Notes under the pieces: generated by a model | Databases searched by the model: none | Seen by the model: the letters and a program-made list of their open reading frames with translations, nothing else | What the model was told of the DNA's origin: nothing | DNA from: Pseudomonas sp. B21-028 | Lineage (GTDB): Bacteria; Pseudomonadota; Gammaproteobacteria; Pseudomonadales; Pseudomonadaceae | DNA: 64,000 nt | NCBI RefSeq assembly: GCF_024749045.1 | Contig: NZ_CP087184.1 | Location: forward strand, 558,001 to 622,000 | Direction of reading: 5' to 3' | Shown: positions 47,429 to 57,696 of the stretch, piece after piece | Numbering within the stretch: the stretch's first letter is position 1 | How the letters are laid out: every line of letters begins with the position of its first letter | Program-made: the position numbers and the translations under genes

Positions 47429-48460
47429 TCAATAACTGCTTTCCGGCAAGCTGGCGATGATCGAGCGATAGCTGTTCATCCGTTGCTGCTGGACGCGGCC
47501 GTCTTCCAGTGCCTTGAGCAAGGCGCAGCCGGGTTCGCGGTCGTGCTTGCAGTCACGGAAGCGGCAGGTGCCGATCAGGTCGTTGAACTCGATGAACCCG
47601 GCTTCCACATCGGCCCGGCTGACATGGCCCAGGCCGAACTCGCGGATGCCTGGCGAGTCGATCAGCTCACCGCCACCGGGGAAGTGGAACAACCGCGCGG
47701 TAGTGGTGGTGTGGGTGCCCTGGCCGGACAGCTCGGACAGTGGCCCGACCCGGGTTTCGACCTCCGGCAGCAGGCTGTTGACCAACGAAGACTTGCCGAC
47801 ACCGGATTGGCCGACGAACACGCTGATGCGCCCGTCCAATTGCCGTTGCAATTGTTCCATGCCGTTGCCGTGGTGGGCCGAGACTTCCAGCACCGGGTAA
47901 CCCAGTTGCCGATAGACCGCCAGCAAGGCGTTCAGCGCCGGGGCGTTCTGTTCATCGATCAGGTCGAACTTGTTGAGCAGCAGCAACGGGCGGATACCGG
48001 CGTGTTCGGCCGCCACCAGATAGCGGTCGATCAGGTTGGCGTGGGGCTCGGGCAGCGGGGCGAACACGATGACGATCATGTCGACGTTGGCCGCCACCGG
48101 CTTGAGCTGGCCTCGGCTGTCCGGACGACACAGCTCGGTGTGGCGCGGCAGTTGTGCCACGATCACGCCGATACCCTGGTTGCCGGCACGCCAGACCACC
48201 TGGTCGCCGGTGACCAACGCCGGCAGGTTCGCCCGCAAGTGGCAACGGAATACCTGGCCGGCCAGTTCGCCTTCGCGGGCCTCGACCTCGACCTGCACAC
48301 CGAAGTGCGCGATCACCAGGCCGGTCTGTTCGGGGCCGAGGTCGCCGCCTTCCAGGGCTTGCACCGCACTGGACTCGCGTTTGGCGGCGCGAGCGGCGCG
48401 CTCGCCCTGGATCTTTTCGATGCGCCAGTTCTGACGACGATTGAGTTGGCGTTTGGCCAT
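47429..48460 (-). CDS. rsgA: Ribosome-associated GTPase RsgA
   Basis: A 343-residue circularly permuted GTPase that helps mature the small ribosomal subunit. After an N-terminal OB-fold come the G4-like [11 protein letters not shown]1 [12 protein letters not shown], and G3-like [10 protein letters not shown], then a zinc knuckle [15 protein letters not shown] chose ATG 48460 (MAKRQLNRR) over an upstream frame. It lies 110 bases from the divergent orn. Confidence 0.95.
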   Translation of the reverse strand: MAKRQLNRRQNWRIEKIQGERAARAAKRESSAVQALEGGDLGPEQTGLVIAHFGVQVEVEAREGELAGQVFRCHLRANLPALVTGDQVVWRAGNQGIGVIVAQLPRHTELCRPDSRGQLKPVAANVDMIVIVFAPLPEPHANLIDRYLVAAEHAGIRPLLLLNKFDLIDEQNAPALNALLAVYRQLGYPVLEVSAHHGNGMEQLQRQLDGRISVFVGQSGVGKSSLVNSLLPEVETRVGPLSELSGQGTHTTTTARLFHFPGGGELIDSPGIREFGLGHVSRADVEAGFIEFNDLIGTCRFRDCKHDREPGCALLKALEDGRVQQQRMNSYRSIIASLPESSY

Positions 48461-48570
48461 GGGTGTTCCGTATGAAGAAATGCTGCGAATAGAGTAAAAC
48501 GGCGGCGAGTTTAGCACGCCCGCAGGTCTGCCTAGGCTAAACTGCGCAGCTACTCCGAGGAGCCCTTCCT

Positions 48571-49113
48571 ATGCAAAACCCGCAGAACCTGATCTGGATC
48601 GACCTGGAAATGACCGGTCTGAACCCCGACACCGACGTCATCATCGAAATGGCCACCATCGTCACCGACAGTGACCTCAACACCCTGGCCGAGGGCCCGG
48701 TGATCGCGATCCATCATAGCGACGAGATCCTGGCCGGCATGGACGAATGGAACACCCGCCAGCACGGCGGCTCGGGCCTGACCCAGCGGGTACGCGAGAG
48801 CAAGATCAGCATGGCCGAGGCCGAGGCCCAGACCATCGCCTTCCTCGAGCAGTGGGTGCCGAAGGGCAAATCACCGATCTGCGGCAACAGCATCTGCCAG
48901 GACCGGCGCTTCCTCTATACCCACATGAAATCCCTGGAAAGCTACTTCCACTATCGCAATCTGGACGTTTCCACCCTCAAGGAACTGGCTGCCCGCTGGG
49001 CGCCTGAAGTGCGTGACAGCTTCCAGAAGGGCGGCAGCCACCTGGCCCTGGACGACATCCGCGAGTCCATTGCCGAACTGCAGCATTACCGCAAGCATTT
49101 CATCAAGTTCTGA
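48571..49113 (+). CDS. orn: Oligoribonuclease
   Basis: A 180-residue DEDDh 3'-5' exonuclease that degrades oligoribonucleotides of two to five residues, and pGpG from c-di-GMP breakdown. Exo motifs are [13 protein letters not shown] (Asp and Glu), [14 protein letters not shown] with the second Asp and [11 protein letters not shown] with the late His/Asp. Length is the family norm (180-185). The start ATG 48571 has GGAG about eleven bases upstream. It is divergent from rsgA, an arrangement widespread in gamma-proteobacteria. Confidence 0.96.
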   Translation: MQNPQNLIWIDLEMTGLNPDTDVIIEMATIVTDSDLNTLAEGPVIAIHHSDEILAGMDEWNTRQHGGSGLTQRVRESKISMAEAEAQTIAFLEQWVPKGKSPICGNSICQDRRFLYTHMKSLESYFHYRNLDVSTLKELAARWAPEVRDSFQKGGSHLALDDIRESIAELQHYRKHFIKF

Positions 49114-49132
49114 TTGTGCTGTGGCGTGGGAC

Positions 49133-49223
49133 CCGTGGGAGCAAGGCTTGCCCGCGATGAACGATGACACGGTCCTGCAGTGAAGGGTGTTGTCTGCATC
49201 GCGAGCAAGCTTTGCTCCCACAG
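49133..49223. repeat. REP doublet
   Basis: ccgtgggagcaaggcttgcc at 49133 and gcatcgcgagcaagctttgc at 49196 are inverted REP units after orn, before the ion-channel gene. Confidence 0.75.
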
Positions 49224-49326
49224 ATCCCCTCGCCACAAGTCTGTGTTTGGCAGCGCCAACGGTTGCCCTCTTTTGGTGCTGGCCCGAACTGGCTAGACTG
49301 CGCGCCTTCCTGTAAGGACCGCCATC

Positions 49327-49938
49327 ATGTTGTTGATGCTCTATCTGATCGCCATCACCGCCGAAGCCATGACCGGCGCCCTGTCCGCCGGGCGGCGGGG
49401 CATGGACTGGTTCGGCGTGGTGCTGATCGCCTGCGTCACGGCGCTGGGTGGCGGCTCGGTGCGCGACGTATTGCTCGGGCATTACCCGCTCACCTGGGTC
49501 AAGCACCCGGAATACCTGGTGCTGACCACGGCAGCGGCCATGCTGACGGTGTTCCTGGCGCGCTGGATGCGTCATCTGCGCTCGATGTTCCTGGTACTCG
49601 ACGCCGTGGGCCTGGTGGCATTCACGCTGATCGGCTGCATGACGGCCCTGGAAATGGGGCATGGCATGTTGGTGGCGTCGGTCAGTGGTGTCATTACCGG
49701 CGTGTTCGGCGGGATCCTGCGCGACATCTTCTGTAACGATATTCCGCTGATCTTCCGGCGCGAGCTGTATGCAAGTGTCTCGTTTGCCGCCGCATGGTGT
49801 TATCTGCTGTGTGTCTACCTGACCTTGCCCAGTGAACAGGCCGTGCTCATCACCTTGTTCGGCGGTTTCCTGCTGCGGCTCCTGGCGATCCGCTTCCACT
49901 GGGAAATGCCGAAGTTCGTCTACAACGACGAAGTCTGA
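49327..49938 (+). CDS. Trimeric intracellular cation channel (TRIC-type) family protein
   Basis: A 203-residue inner-membrane protein of the UPF0126/YicG type with seven membrane helices built from two repeats of three plus one. Repeat signatures are GGGSVRDVLLGHYP in the first half and GGILRDIFCNDIPLIF in the second, with the Gly-Gly kink and the charged Arg of each pore helix. Prokaryotic TRIC homologues conduct K+/Na+. The ATG 49327 is preceded by AAGGACC. Physiological role in Pseudomonas unknown. It ends beside queG on the opposite strand (19 bases overlap). Confidence 0.9.
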   Translation: MLLMLYLIAITAEAMTGALSAGRRGMDWFGVVLIACVTALGGGSVRDVLLGHYPLTWVKHPEYLVLTTAAAMLTVFLARWMRHLRSMFLVLDAVGLVAFTLIGCMTALEMGHGMLVASVSGVITGVFGGILRDIFCNDIPLIFRRELYASVSFAAAWCYLLCVYLTLPSEQAVLITLFGGFLLRLLAIRFHWEMPKFVYNDEV

Positions 49939-50999
49939 CGCTGCGCGTGCTGGCGTAGCGCCCATTCCACATGCTCACGCACCAGCTCCGAGGGATGATC
50001 GCGGCGTGCCTCCAGTGCCTGAAGCACTGGAATCGTTGACGGTGCATTGCCCAGGCCTACCGCCAGGTTGCGCAGCCAGCGCTCATAGCCGGCACGGCGC
50101 AACGGCGAGCCTTCGGTGCTCTTGAGGAAGGTTTCCTCGTTCCACAGGAACAGCTCGGCCAGCCCGGCATTGTCCAGGTTGTGGCGTGGCTTGAAGTCAT
50201 TTTCTCCGGACGGCCGGGCGAAACGGTTCCACGGACAAACGATCTGACAGTCATCACAGCCGAACACCCGGTTGCCGATCAAGGGGCGCAACTCTTCAGG
50301 AATGGCGCTTTTCAGCTCGATGGTCAGGTAGGAAATGCAGCGGCGGGCGTCCAGTACGTAGGGGCCGATGAAAGCCTTGGTCGGACAGATGTCCAGGCAC
50401 GCCGTGCATTTGCCACAGTGTTCGCTGGCATGGGGCGGATCCACCGGCAGCGGCAGGTCGACGAACAGTTCGCTCAGGAAAAAATAACTCCCGGCCTTGC
50501 GGTTCAGTACCAGCGTGTTCTTGCCGATCCAGCCGAGGCCGGCCTGTTCGGCGATGGCTTTTTCCAGGACCGGTGCGCTGTCGACGAAGGCGCGGTAGCC
50601 GAAGGGGCCGATGACCGCCTGGATTTTTTCTGCCAGTTGTTGCACGCGTTTACGGATCAATTTGTGGTAATCGCGGCCCAACGCATAACGCGAGACGTAG
50701 GCTTTTTCCGGTTGGCCGAGCATTTGTGCCATGTGTGTGTCGCCTGGCAGGTAGTCCATGCGCAGGGACACCACCCGCAGTGTGCCCGGCACCAGTTCCT
50801 CGGGGTGCGAGCGCTTGCTGCCGTGGGCACCCATGTAGTCCATTTCGCCGTGGTAGCCCGCATCGAGCCAGCGCTGCAGGTGTTGCTCATGCTCGCCAAG
50901 GTCCAGTCCGCTGATGCCGACTTGCTGGAAGCCCAGCTCGCGGCCCCAGTCCTTGATGGATTGGGCGAGGGCGGGGAGATCGGTGGGAATGGCAGGCAT
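49920..50999 (-). CDS. queG: Epoxyqueuosine reductase QueG
   Basis: A 359-residue cobalamin- and iron-sulfur-dependent enzyme for the last step of queuosine tRNA modification. Two ferredoxin-like motifs, CGKCTACLDICPTKAF and FGCDDCQIVCPWNRF, bind 4Fe-4S clusters. Upstream are LGWIGKNTLVLNRKAGS and DSAPVLEKAIAEQAG for cobalamin and substrate binding. I chose ATG 50999, which gives the usual N-terminus, over a longer frame of about 230 codons that crosses nnr. It is divergent from nnr with 63 bases in between. Confidence 0.95.
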   Translation of the reverse strand: MPAIPTDLPALAQSIKDWGRELGFQQVGISGLDLGEHEQHLQRWLDAGYHGEMDYMGAHGSKRSHPEELVPGTLRVVSLRMDYLPGDTHMAQMLGQPEKAYVSRYALGRDYHKLIRKRVQQLAEKIQAVIGPFGYRAFVDSAPVLEKAIAEQAGLGWIGKNTLVLNRKAGSYFFLSELFVDLPLPVDPPHASEHCGKCTACLDICPTKAFIGPYVLDARRCISYLTIELKSAIPEELRPLIGNRVFGCDDCQIVCPWNRFARPSGENDFKPRHNLDNAGLAELFLWNEETFLKSTEGSPLRRAGYERWLRNLAVGLGNAPSTIPVLQALEARRDHPSELVREHVEWALRQHAQRQTSSL

Positions 51000-51062
51000 G
51001 AGGCGAGAGAAACCGGAGCTGAGATGCGTATAATTCTGCCAGACATCGGAGCCTGAAGACGC

Positions 51063-52562
51063 ATGCCGCACACTAAAGATGATTTTCCCGACGCACTGTA
51101 CAGTGCCGCACAGGTCCGGGCCCTTGATGCACAGCTGATTGCGGCAGGCACCACCGGCTTCGAATTGATGCAACGAGCGGCTCGCGCCACCTGGCGGGCT
51201 ATCGTCCGACGCTGGCCTGATGCCAGTGAACTGACCGTGCTCGCCGGCCATGGCAACAACGCCGGCGACGGTTATCTGGTGGCCACCCTGGCCCGGCGTG
51301 CCGGTTGGTCGGTGCGGGTCCTGACGGTGGGCGAGCCCCGCCGTCTGCTCGGTGACGCCGCCAACGCCCATGCCGAGGCCGTCGCGGTTGGTGTACCGGT
51401 AGAACCCTGGGCGGACGAGTCGGAATTGCGCGGTGTGCTGCTGGACGCATTGCTCGGTACCGGCTTGAGCGGCGAGGTGCGTGAGCCCTATGTCCGGGCC
51501 ATCGACACGATCAACGTCAGTGGTCTTCCGGTCGCCGCGGTGGATATCCCCTCCGGGCTGTGTGCCGATACCGGTCGGGTGTTGGGCACGGCGGTGAACG
51601 CCGATCTGACCGTGACCTTCATTGGCCTGAAGCTGGGCCTGTTCACCGGCGATGCTGCGGACCGGGTCGGTGAGCTGGTCTTCAACGACCTCCACGCCGA
51701 TCCTGACATCGTTGAAGCGGCACCGGTCAGCGCCCGATTGCTCTCACCCCATAATCTGCCGCGCCTGGCGCCTCGCGCGCCTACTTCCCATAAAGGCTCG
51801 TTCGGGCATGTCCTGTTGATCGGCGGCGACCGTGGATTTGGCGGCGCCATCCAGATGAGCGCCGAAAGCGCCCTGCGTTGCGGCGCGGGCATGGTCTCCA
51901 TGGCAACCCGCGGCGAACATGTCGGCGCTGCGCTGACCCGTTTGCCGGAGGTCATGGTGCAAGGCACTCATTCGGCGAACCAACTGATGGGTTTGCTCAA
52001 ACAGGCGGGTGTGCTGGTGGTCGGGCCCGGGCTGGGCCAGGCTGCGTGGGGCCGCAGTCTGTTGTCGGCAGCGGCCAATGCGCCGTTGCCACAGGTGTGG
52101 GACGCCGATGCACTGAACCTGCTGAGTGTCGGTGCGGTCAGCCTGCCGGAAGGCTGTGTGATCACCCCGCATCCGGGCGAAGCTGCGCGGCTCCTGGAGA
52201 TCTCCACGGCCCAGGTGCAGGCCGATCGTCCGGCCGCTGTCCAGGCATTGAGCAAAAAATATACAGCCACGGTGATTCTCAAGGGCGCCGGCAGTCTGAT
52301 TGCCAGCCCGGACGGTCGCCTGGCCATTTGCAGCCAGGGCCATCCAGCCATGGCTACCGCTGGCCTGGGGGACGTGCTGGCCGGAGTGGTCGGCGCCTTG
52401 CTCGCCCAGGGGCTGGCGGGCTTCGAGGCGGCGTGCCTGGCGGTGTGGCTGCACGCCAACGCCGGTGCGCAAGCCGGTCGGTCGGGCCGTGGACTGGCGG
52501 CGACCGATCTGATTCCGGCCATTCGTCAGTTGTTGGAGGAGCAATCACCTTGTCTGAAGTAA
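51063..52562 (+). CDS. nnr: Bifunctional NAD(P)HX epimerase/dehydratase
   Basis: A 499-residue repair enzyme for hydrated NAD(P)H. N-terminal YjeF_N epimerase domain (about 1-215) with GHGNNAGDGYLVATL and AVDIPSGLCADTGR; C-terminal ribokinase-like dehydratase (about 230-495) with GSFGHVLLIGGDRGFGGA, VITPHPGEAARLL and TAGLGDVLAGV. Start is ATG 51063. The stop overlaps the TTG start of tsaE by 13 bases, and nnr-tsaE-amiB-mutL-miaA follow as a tight operon. Confidence 0.95.
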   Translation: MPHTKDDFPDALYSAAQVRALDAQLIAAGTTGFELMQRAARATWRAIVRRWPDASELTVLAGHGNNAGDGYLVATLARRAGWSVRVLTVGEPRRLLGDAANAHAEAVAVGVPVEPWADESELRGVLLDALLGTGLSGEVREPYVRAIDTINVSGLPVAAVDIPSGLCADTGRVLGTAVNADLTVTFIGLKLGLFTGDAADRVGELVFNDLHADPDIVEAAPVSARLLSPHNLPRLAPRAPTSHKGSFGHVLLIGGDRGFGGAIQMSAESALRCGAGMVSMATRGEHVGAALTRLPEVMVQGTHSANQLMGLLKQAGVLVVGPGLGQAAWGRSLLSAAANAPLPQVWDADALNLLSVGAVSLPEGCVITPHPGEAARLLEISTAQVQADRPAAVQALSKKYTATVILKGAGSLIASPDGRLAICSQGHPAMATAGLGDVLAGVVGALLAQGLAGFEAACLAVWLHANAGAQAGRSGRGLAATDLIPAIRQLLEEQSPCLK

Positions 52563-53017
52563 CCCTGTACATGGCTGATGAACACGCCATGACGGCATTC
52601 GGTGCCCGCATCGCGCGTATCACGGCGGGCCACGGCCTGGTTTTCCTCGTCGGCGACCTTGGTGCGGGGAAGACCACCTTGTCCCGGGGCATCATTCGCG
52701 GCCTCGGACACGTTGGCGCGGTAAAAAGCCCCACGTTCACATTGGTCGAACCCTACGAGATCGGCGACATTCGTGCCTTCCATTTTGACCTGTACCGATT
52801 GGTAGACCCCGAGGAACTGGAATTCCTCGGCATTCGCGATTATTTCGAGGAAGACGCCTTGTGCCTGATCGAATGGCCCGACAAGGGTGCAGGCTTTTTG
52901 CCAAAGCCTGACCTGACCATTACCATTGGCGCGCAGAACGGCGGGCGTTCGCTGAAACTGACGCCGCAAGGCTCGCGAGGCGAGTCGTGGTGTGCCGCAT
53001 TGGCACTGGAAAACTAA
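52550..53017 (+). CDS. tsaE: tRNA threonylcarbamoyladenosine synthesis ATPase TsaE
   Basis: A 155-residue P-loop ATPase needed, with TsaB/C/D, for t6A37 modification of tRNA. Walker A is GDLGAGKTT at 35-43; further motifs are VKSPTFTLVEPYE and FHFDLYRLVDPEELE. The start is TTG 52550, supported by GGAGGA nine bases upstream; the frame extends upstream into nnr but nothing in it resembles TsaE. Length fits the family. Confidence 0.94.
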   Translation: MSEVTLYMADEHAMTAFGARIARITAGHGLVFLVGDLGAGKTTLSRGIIRGLGHVGAVKSPTFTLVEPYEIGDIRAFHFDLYRLVDPEELEFLGIRDYFEEDALCLIEWPDKGAGFLPKPDLTITIGAQNGGRSLKLTPQGSRGESWCAALALEN

Positions 53018-53035
53018 TTGATGATGGGGTTTGGT

Positions 53036-54451
53036 ATGCGCTTTCGCGCGGTGGTTGCTGTCGTAGGACTGTTGCTTACGGCACTGGCCGTCGATGCTGT
53101 GGCCGAGACAAAGGTCAGCAGTGTTCGCCTCTGGCGGGCGCCCGATAACACTCGACTGGTGTTCGACCTGACGGGCCCGGTGCAGCACAGCGTGTTCACC
53201 CTGACGGCCCCGGATCGCCTGGTGATCGACATCAATGGTGCGTCCCTTGGCGCGCCGTTGAACGTGGCGACCGCCAACACGCCGATTACCGCGATACGTT
53301 CGGCCCAGCGTACGCCAACCGATCTGCGGGTAGTGGTTGACCTGAAAAAAACCGTGACCCCGAAAAGCTTTACCCTGGCACCCAATGCCCAGTACGGCAA
53401 CCGGCTGGTGGTGGACCTGTTCGACAACCCGGCCGATGCCGCGCCGCCTCCACCGGCGCCGACCAAAATCGCCACGGTGCCGGCGGTGCCGGTCACGCCG
53501 ACCGAGCCTGCGATGAAGCTGCCACCGACCCCGGCCGGCAAGCGCGACATCATTGTGGTGATCGACGCCGGTCACGGCGGCGAAGACCCGGGTGCCTCCG
53601 GCTCGCGCGGCCAGCATGAAAAAGACGTGGTGCTGTCCATCGCCCGCGAGCTGCAGCGCCAGGTCAACGGCATGAAGGGCTTCCGTGCCGAACTGACCCG
53701 TACCGGCGACTACTTCATTCCGTTGCGTGGCCGTACGGAGATCGCCCGCAAGAAGGGTGCCGACCTGTTCGTTTCCATTCACGCCGACGCAGCCCCTTCG
53801 GCGGCGGCCTTCGGCGCCTCGGTGTTTGCCCTGTCCGACCGTGGCGCCACGTCCGAGACCGCCCGTTGGCTGGCCGACAGCGAAAACCGTTCCGACCTGA
53901 TCGGCGGTGCCGGCAATGTCAGCCTCGACGACAAGGACCGCATGCTGGCCGGGGTGTTGCTCGACTTGTCGATGACCGCCTCGCTGACCTCCAGCCTGAA
54001 CGTCGGCCAGAAGGTTTTGAGCAACATTGGTCGCGTCACGCCCCTGCACAAGCGGCGCGTCGAACAGGCCGGGTTCATGGTGCTCAAGTCCCCGGACATC
54101 CCATCGATCCTGGTGGAGACCGGCTTCATCTCCAACTCCAACGAAGCCTCCAAGCTGTCGTCGTCCAGCCACCAGCAGGCGCTGGCCCGCTCCATCAGCA
54201 GCGGCGTGCGCCAGTTCTTCCAGCAGAACCCGCCGCCGGGCACCTACATTGCCTGGCTGCGCGATTCCGGCAAGATCGCCCAGGGGCCTCGCGACCATCG
54301 GGTCAGCGCCGGTGAAACTCTGGCGATGATCGCCGTGCGCTACCAGGTGTCGCCCGCGACCTTGCGCAGCGTCAACAACCTCAAGAGTGATGAGCTGAAG
54401 ATTGGTCAGACCCTGACCATTCCCGGCAACGAAGTGGCGTCCAAGCAATGA
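53036..54451 (+). CDS. amiB: N-acetylmuramoyl-L-alanine amidase AmiB
   Basis: A periplasmic peptidoglycan amidase of 471 residues (475 if ATG 53024 is used). Signal peptide ([19 protein letters not shown]), AMIN domain about 25-130 for septal localisation, Amidase_3 catalytic domain with [21 protein letters not shown] and [10 protein letters not shown], then a C-terminal LysM repeat with [17 protein letters not shown]. It cleaves septal peptidoglycan during cell division. I prefer ATG 53036, with GATGGGG six bases before it, but ATG 53021 and 53024 are open alternatives. Its stop overlaps mutL by four bases. Confidence 0.94.
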   Translation: MRFRAVVAVVGLLLTALAVDAVAETKVSSVRLWRAPDNTRLVFDLTGPVQHSVFTLTAPDRLVIDINGASLGAPLNVATANTPITAIRSAQRTPTDLRVVVDLKKTVTPKSFTLAPNAQYGNRLVVDLFDNPADAAPPPPAPTKIATVPAVPVTPTEPAMKLPPTPAGKRDIIVVIDAGHGGEDPGASGSRGQHEKDVVLSIARELQRQVNGMKGFRAELTRTGDYFIPLRGRTEIARKKGADLFVSIHADAAPSAAAFGASVFALSDRGATSETARWLADSENRSDLIGGAGNVSLDDKDRMLAGVLLDLSMTASLTSSLNVGQKVLSNIGRVTPLHKRRVEQAGFMVLKSPDIPSILVETGFISNSNEASKLSSSSHQQALARSISSGVRQFFQQNPPPGTYIAWLRDSGKIAQGPRDHRVSAGETLAMIAVRYQVSPATLRSVNNLKSDELKIGQTLTIPGNEVASKQ

Positions 54452-56361
54452 GCGATGAAGTGATCGGCAGCAACGCGCGCATCGAACTGCTCAGCCCAAG
54501 GCTGGCGAACCAGATCGCCGCCGGTGAGGTGGTGGAGCGCCCGGCGTCGGTCATCAAGGAGTTGCTGGAGAACAGCCTCGACTCCGGGGCCAAGCGCATC
54601 GATGTGGATGTCGAGCAGGGTGGCGTCAAGTTGTTGCGGGTGCGCGATGACGGTGGCGGTATTTCTTCCGACGACCTGCCGCTGGCCCTGGCGCGTCACG
54701 CCACCAGCAAGATCCGCGACCTGGAAGATCTTGAGCGGGTCATGAGCCTGGGGTTTCGTGGCGAAGCGCTGGCCTCCATCAGTTCGGTGTCGCGCCTGAC
54801 GCTGACCTCCCGCACCCGGGATGCCGAGCAGGCCTGGCAGGTCGAGACCGAAGGCCGGGAAATGGCGTCCCGCGTCCAGCCCGCGGCCCATCCGGTGGGC
54901 ACTTCGGTGGAAGTGCGCGACCTGTTCTTCAATACCCCGGCCCGCCGCAAGTTCCTCAAGGCCGAGAAGACCGAGTTCGATCATCTGCAGGAAGTCATCA
55001 AGCGCCTGGCCCTGGCGCGTTTTGACGTAGCGTTCCACCTGCGCCATAACGGCAAGACCATCCTCAGCCTGCACGAGGCCCGTGACGACGCGGCCCGTGC
55101 TCGCCGTGTGGGCGCGGTGTGCGGCGCAGGCTTTCTGGAGCAGGCGTTGCCCATCGAGGTGGAGCGCAATGGCCTGCATCTGTGGGGTTGGGTCGGGTTG
55201 CCGACCTTTTCCCGCAGCCAGGCGGACTTGCAATATTTCTATGTGAATGGCCGGGCGGTGCGCGACAAACTGGTGGCCCATGCGGTGCGCCAGGCATATC
55301 GCGACGTGTTGTTCAACGGCCGGCATCCGACCTTCGTGCTGTTTTTCGAAGTCGACCCGGCGGTGGTGGACGTCAACGTGCACCCGACCAAACATGAAGT
55401 GCGCTTCCGGGATGGGCGCATGGTGCACGATTTCCTCTATGGCACTTTGCACCGCGCCCTGGGCGACGTGCGTCCGGAAGACCAGCTCGCGGCGCCCGCC
55501 GCGGTGGCGGGCATGGTTCGCGCTACAGGGCTGGACGCCGGCGAGTTCGGGCCCCAGGCTGAGATGAGTCTGGCGGCCAATGCCTTGCTCGAACAGCCAC
55601 AGGCCCAGCCGACCTACAGCAATGCTGGCAACGGTGCTGGCAGCGGCTATCAGTACCAATACACGCCGCGCCCGCAATCGAATGTGCCGGCGGCCGAAGC
55701 CCAGGCGGCCTATCGCGAGTTCTTCAAGCCTTTGCCGGAAGCCGGGGCAGCGGCATTGCCCGACGGCCAGGGCGATATCCCGCCGTTGGGCTATGCCCTG
55801 GCGCAGCTCAAGGGCATCTATATCCTTTCGGAAAATGCCCAGGGCCTGGTGCTGGTGGATATGCACGCGGCCCACGAACGGATCATGTACGAGCGCCTGA
55901 AGATCGCCATGGCCAGCGAAGGCCTGAGCGGCCAGCCGTTGCTGGTGCCTGAATCCCTGGCGGTCAGCCAGCGTGAAGCCGATTGCGCCGAAGAACACGT
56001 GAGCTGGTTCCAGCGCCTGGGCTTCGAACTGCAACGCCTGGGCCCGGAAACCCTGGCGATCCGGCAGATCCCGGCCTTGCTCAAGCAGGCCGAGGCCAAT
56101 CGGCTGGTCAGTGACGTGCTGGCGGACCTGATGGAGTACGGCACCAGCGACCGCATCCAGGCACACCTGAACGAATTGCTCGGCACCATGGCCTGCCACG
56201 GCGCGATCCGTGCCAACCGGCGACTGGCCCTGCCGGAAATGAACGGCTTGCTGCGGGACATGGAAAACACCGAGCGCAGTGGCCAATGCAACCACGGCCG
56301 GCCGACCTGGACCCAACTGGGCCTGGACGACCTGGACAAACTGTTCCTGCGTGGTCGTTGA
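54448..56361 (+). CDS. mutL: DNA mismatch repair protein MutL
   Basis: A 637-residue GHKL ATPase linking MutS recognition to strand incision. N-terminal ATP-binding motifs: [31 protein letters not shown]. The C-terminal dimerisation domain has [13 protein letters not shown], the form D-M-H-A-x2-E-x4-E of the endonuclease site found in MutL of pseudomonads, which lack MutH. A low-complexity linker (about 365-440) holds Gln/Tyr/Ser-rich repeats. ATG 54448 overlaps amiB (ATGA), and the stop overlaps miaA by one base. Confidence 0.96.
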   Translation: MSDEVIGSNARIELLSPRLANQIAAGEVVERPASVIKELLENSLDSGAKRIDVDVEQGGVKLLRVRDDGGGISSDDLPLALARHATSKIRDLEDLERVMSLGFRGEALASISSVSRLTLTSRTRDAEQAWQVETEGREMASRVQPAAHPVGTSVEVRDLFFNTPARRKFLKAEKTEFDHLQEVIKRLALARFDVAFHLRHNGKTILSLHEARDDAARARRVGAVCGAGFLEQALPIEVERNGLHLWGWVGLPTFSRSQADLQYFYVNGRAVRDKLVAHAVRQAYRDVLFNGRHPTFVLFFEVDPAVVDVNVHPTKHEVRFRDGRMVHDFLYGTLHRALGDVRPEDQLAAPAAVAGMVRATGLDAGEFGPQAEMSLAANALLEQPQAQPTYSNAGNGAGSGYQYQYTPRPQSNVPAAEAQAAYREFFKPLPEAGAAALPDGQGDIPPLGYALAQLKGIYILSENAQGLVLVDMHAAHERIMYERLKIAMASEGLSGQPLLVPESLAVSQREADCAEEHVSWFQRLGFELQRLGPETLAIRQIPALLKQAEANRLVSDVLADLMEYGTSDRIQAHLNELLGTMACHGAIRANRRLALPEMNGLLRDMENTERSGQCNHGRPTWTQLGLDDLDKLFLRGR

Positions 56362-57332
56362 TGAGCCAACTGCCCCCCGCGATTTTCCTGATGGGCCCGA
56401 CGGCCGCCGGCAAGACCGACCTGGCCATCGAGCTGACCAAGGTCCTGCCCTGCGAGCTGATCAGCGTCGATTCGGCGCTGGTCTACCGGGGCATGGACAT
56501 CGGCACCGCCAAACCTTCAAAAGAGCTGCTGGCGGAATTCCCCCATCGGCTGATCGACATCCTGGACCCGGCCGAAGCCTATTCGGCCGCGGATTTCCGC
56601 CGTGATGCCCTCCAGGCCATGGCCGACATCACTGCGCGGGGCAATATCCCGCTGCTGGTGGGCGGGACGATGCTGTATTACAAGGCCTTGATCGATGGGC
56701 TGGCCGACATGCCGGCGGCCGACCCCGAAGTGCGCGCGCAAATCGAAGAAGAGGCCGCGCGCCTTGGCTGGCAGGCCCTGCACGAGCAATTGGCGGTCAT
56801 CGACCCGGAATCGGCGGCGCGTATTCACCCCAACGATCCACAGCGCCTGAGTCGGGCCCTGGAGGTTTACCGGGTCAGTGGCCAGAGCATGACGGCCCTG
56901 CGCCAGCGACAATCTGCGCAAAGTACTGAAGCAGCCGCTTCGGGACTGCAACAATTACCCTATACTGTCGCGAATCTGGCCATCGCCCCGGCGAACCGGC
57001 AAGTACTGCATCGTCGAATTGAACAAAGATTCACATTAATGTTGGAACAGGGATTCATCGACGAGGTCGTAGCCCTGCGTGAGCGAAGTGACCTGCATGC
57101 CGGGTTGCCGTCTATACGTGCGGTGGGTTATCGACAAGTCTGGGATTACCTGGACGGCAAGCTGACGTCAGCCGAGATGCAGGAGCGTGGGATCATAGCC
57201 ACGCGCCAGTTGGCGAAGCGCCAGTTCACCTGGTTGCGCAGCTGGACTGACCTGCATTGGCTCGACAGCCTTGATTGCGACAATCTGCCACGCGCCTTGA
57301 AATACCTGGGGACCGTCTCCATATTGAGCTGA
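56361..57332 (+). CDS. miaA: tRNA dimethylallyltransferase MiaA
   Basis: A 323-residue enzyme that adds dimethylallyl to A37 of tRNAs reading UNN codons. P-loop [50 protein letters not shown] and QFTWLRSW (substrate channel end) are all visible. Its start overlaps the mutL stop by one base (TGATG), so translation is coupled. Length matches P. aeruginosa MiaA. hfq follows after 91 bases, as in E. coli. Confidence 0.96.
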   Translation: MSQLPPAIFLMGPTAAGKTDLAIELTKVLPCELISVDSALVYRGMDIGTAKPSKELLAEFPHRLIDILDPAEAYSAADFRRDALQAMADITARGNIPLLVGGTMLYYKALIDGLADMPAADPEVRAQIEEEAARLGWQALHEQLAVIDPESAARIHPNDPQRLSRALEVYRVSGQSMTALRQRQSAQSTEAAASGLQQLPYTVANLAIAPANRQVLHRRIEQRFTLMLEQGFIDEVVALRERSDLHAGLPSIRAVGYRQVWDYLDGKLTSAEMQERGIIATRQLAKRQFTWLRSWTDLHWLDSLDCDNLPRALKYLGTVSILS

Positions 57333-57423
57333 GTCCTTGCAATTGCCGTCTATCCTTGGGGGTGTGACGGCCGAAGCCATCTGATTCCGATTTTTATTAT
57401 TGATCCTTAAAGGAGTGCGGCAC

Positions 57424-57684
57424 ATGTCAAAAGGGCATTCGCTACAAGACCCTTACTTGAACACTTTACGTAAAGAGAAAGTCGGGGTGTCCATCTATCT
57501 GGTCAACGGGATCAAACTGCAAGGCACGATCGAGTCTTTCGACCAGTTCGTCATCCTTCTGAAAAACACCGTCAGCCAGATGGTCTACAAACACGCTATC
57601 TCGACAGTCGTGCCGGTTCGTCCAATTCGTCTGCCAAGCGCAACCGAATCCGAAGGCGGTGACGCTGAACCGGGTAACGCCTGA
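57424..57684 (+). CDS. hfq: RNA chaperone Hfq
   Basis: An 86-residue hexameric Sm-like RNA chaperone. The Sm1 motif is seen in [24 protein letters not shown] [17 protein letters not shown], Sm2 in the YKHAISTV region, with Gln8 and Asp9 in SLQDPYL lining the proximal face and Tyr55-Lys56-His57 at the pore. The C-terminal tail is short and acidic, as in Pseudomonas. AAGGAG lies nine bases before ATG 57424. Confidence 0.97.
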   Translation: MSKGHSLQDPYLNTLRKEKVGVSIYLVNGIKLQGTIESFDQFVILLKNTVSQMVYKHAISTVVPVRPIRLPSATESEGGDAEPGNA

Positions 57685-57696
57685 TAGGAGTCTCCT

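Noticed and set aside
52526..56316. Two frames of about 640 residues antisense to amiB and mutL
   Set aside because: Both are complements of strongly conserved genes and rich in Gly/Arg/His without motifs.
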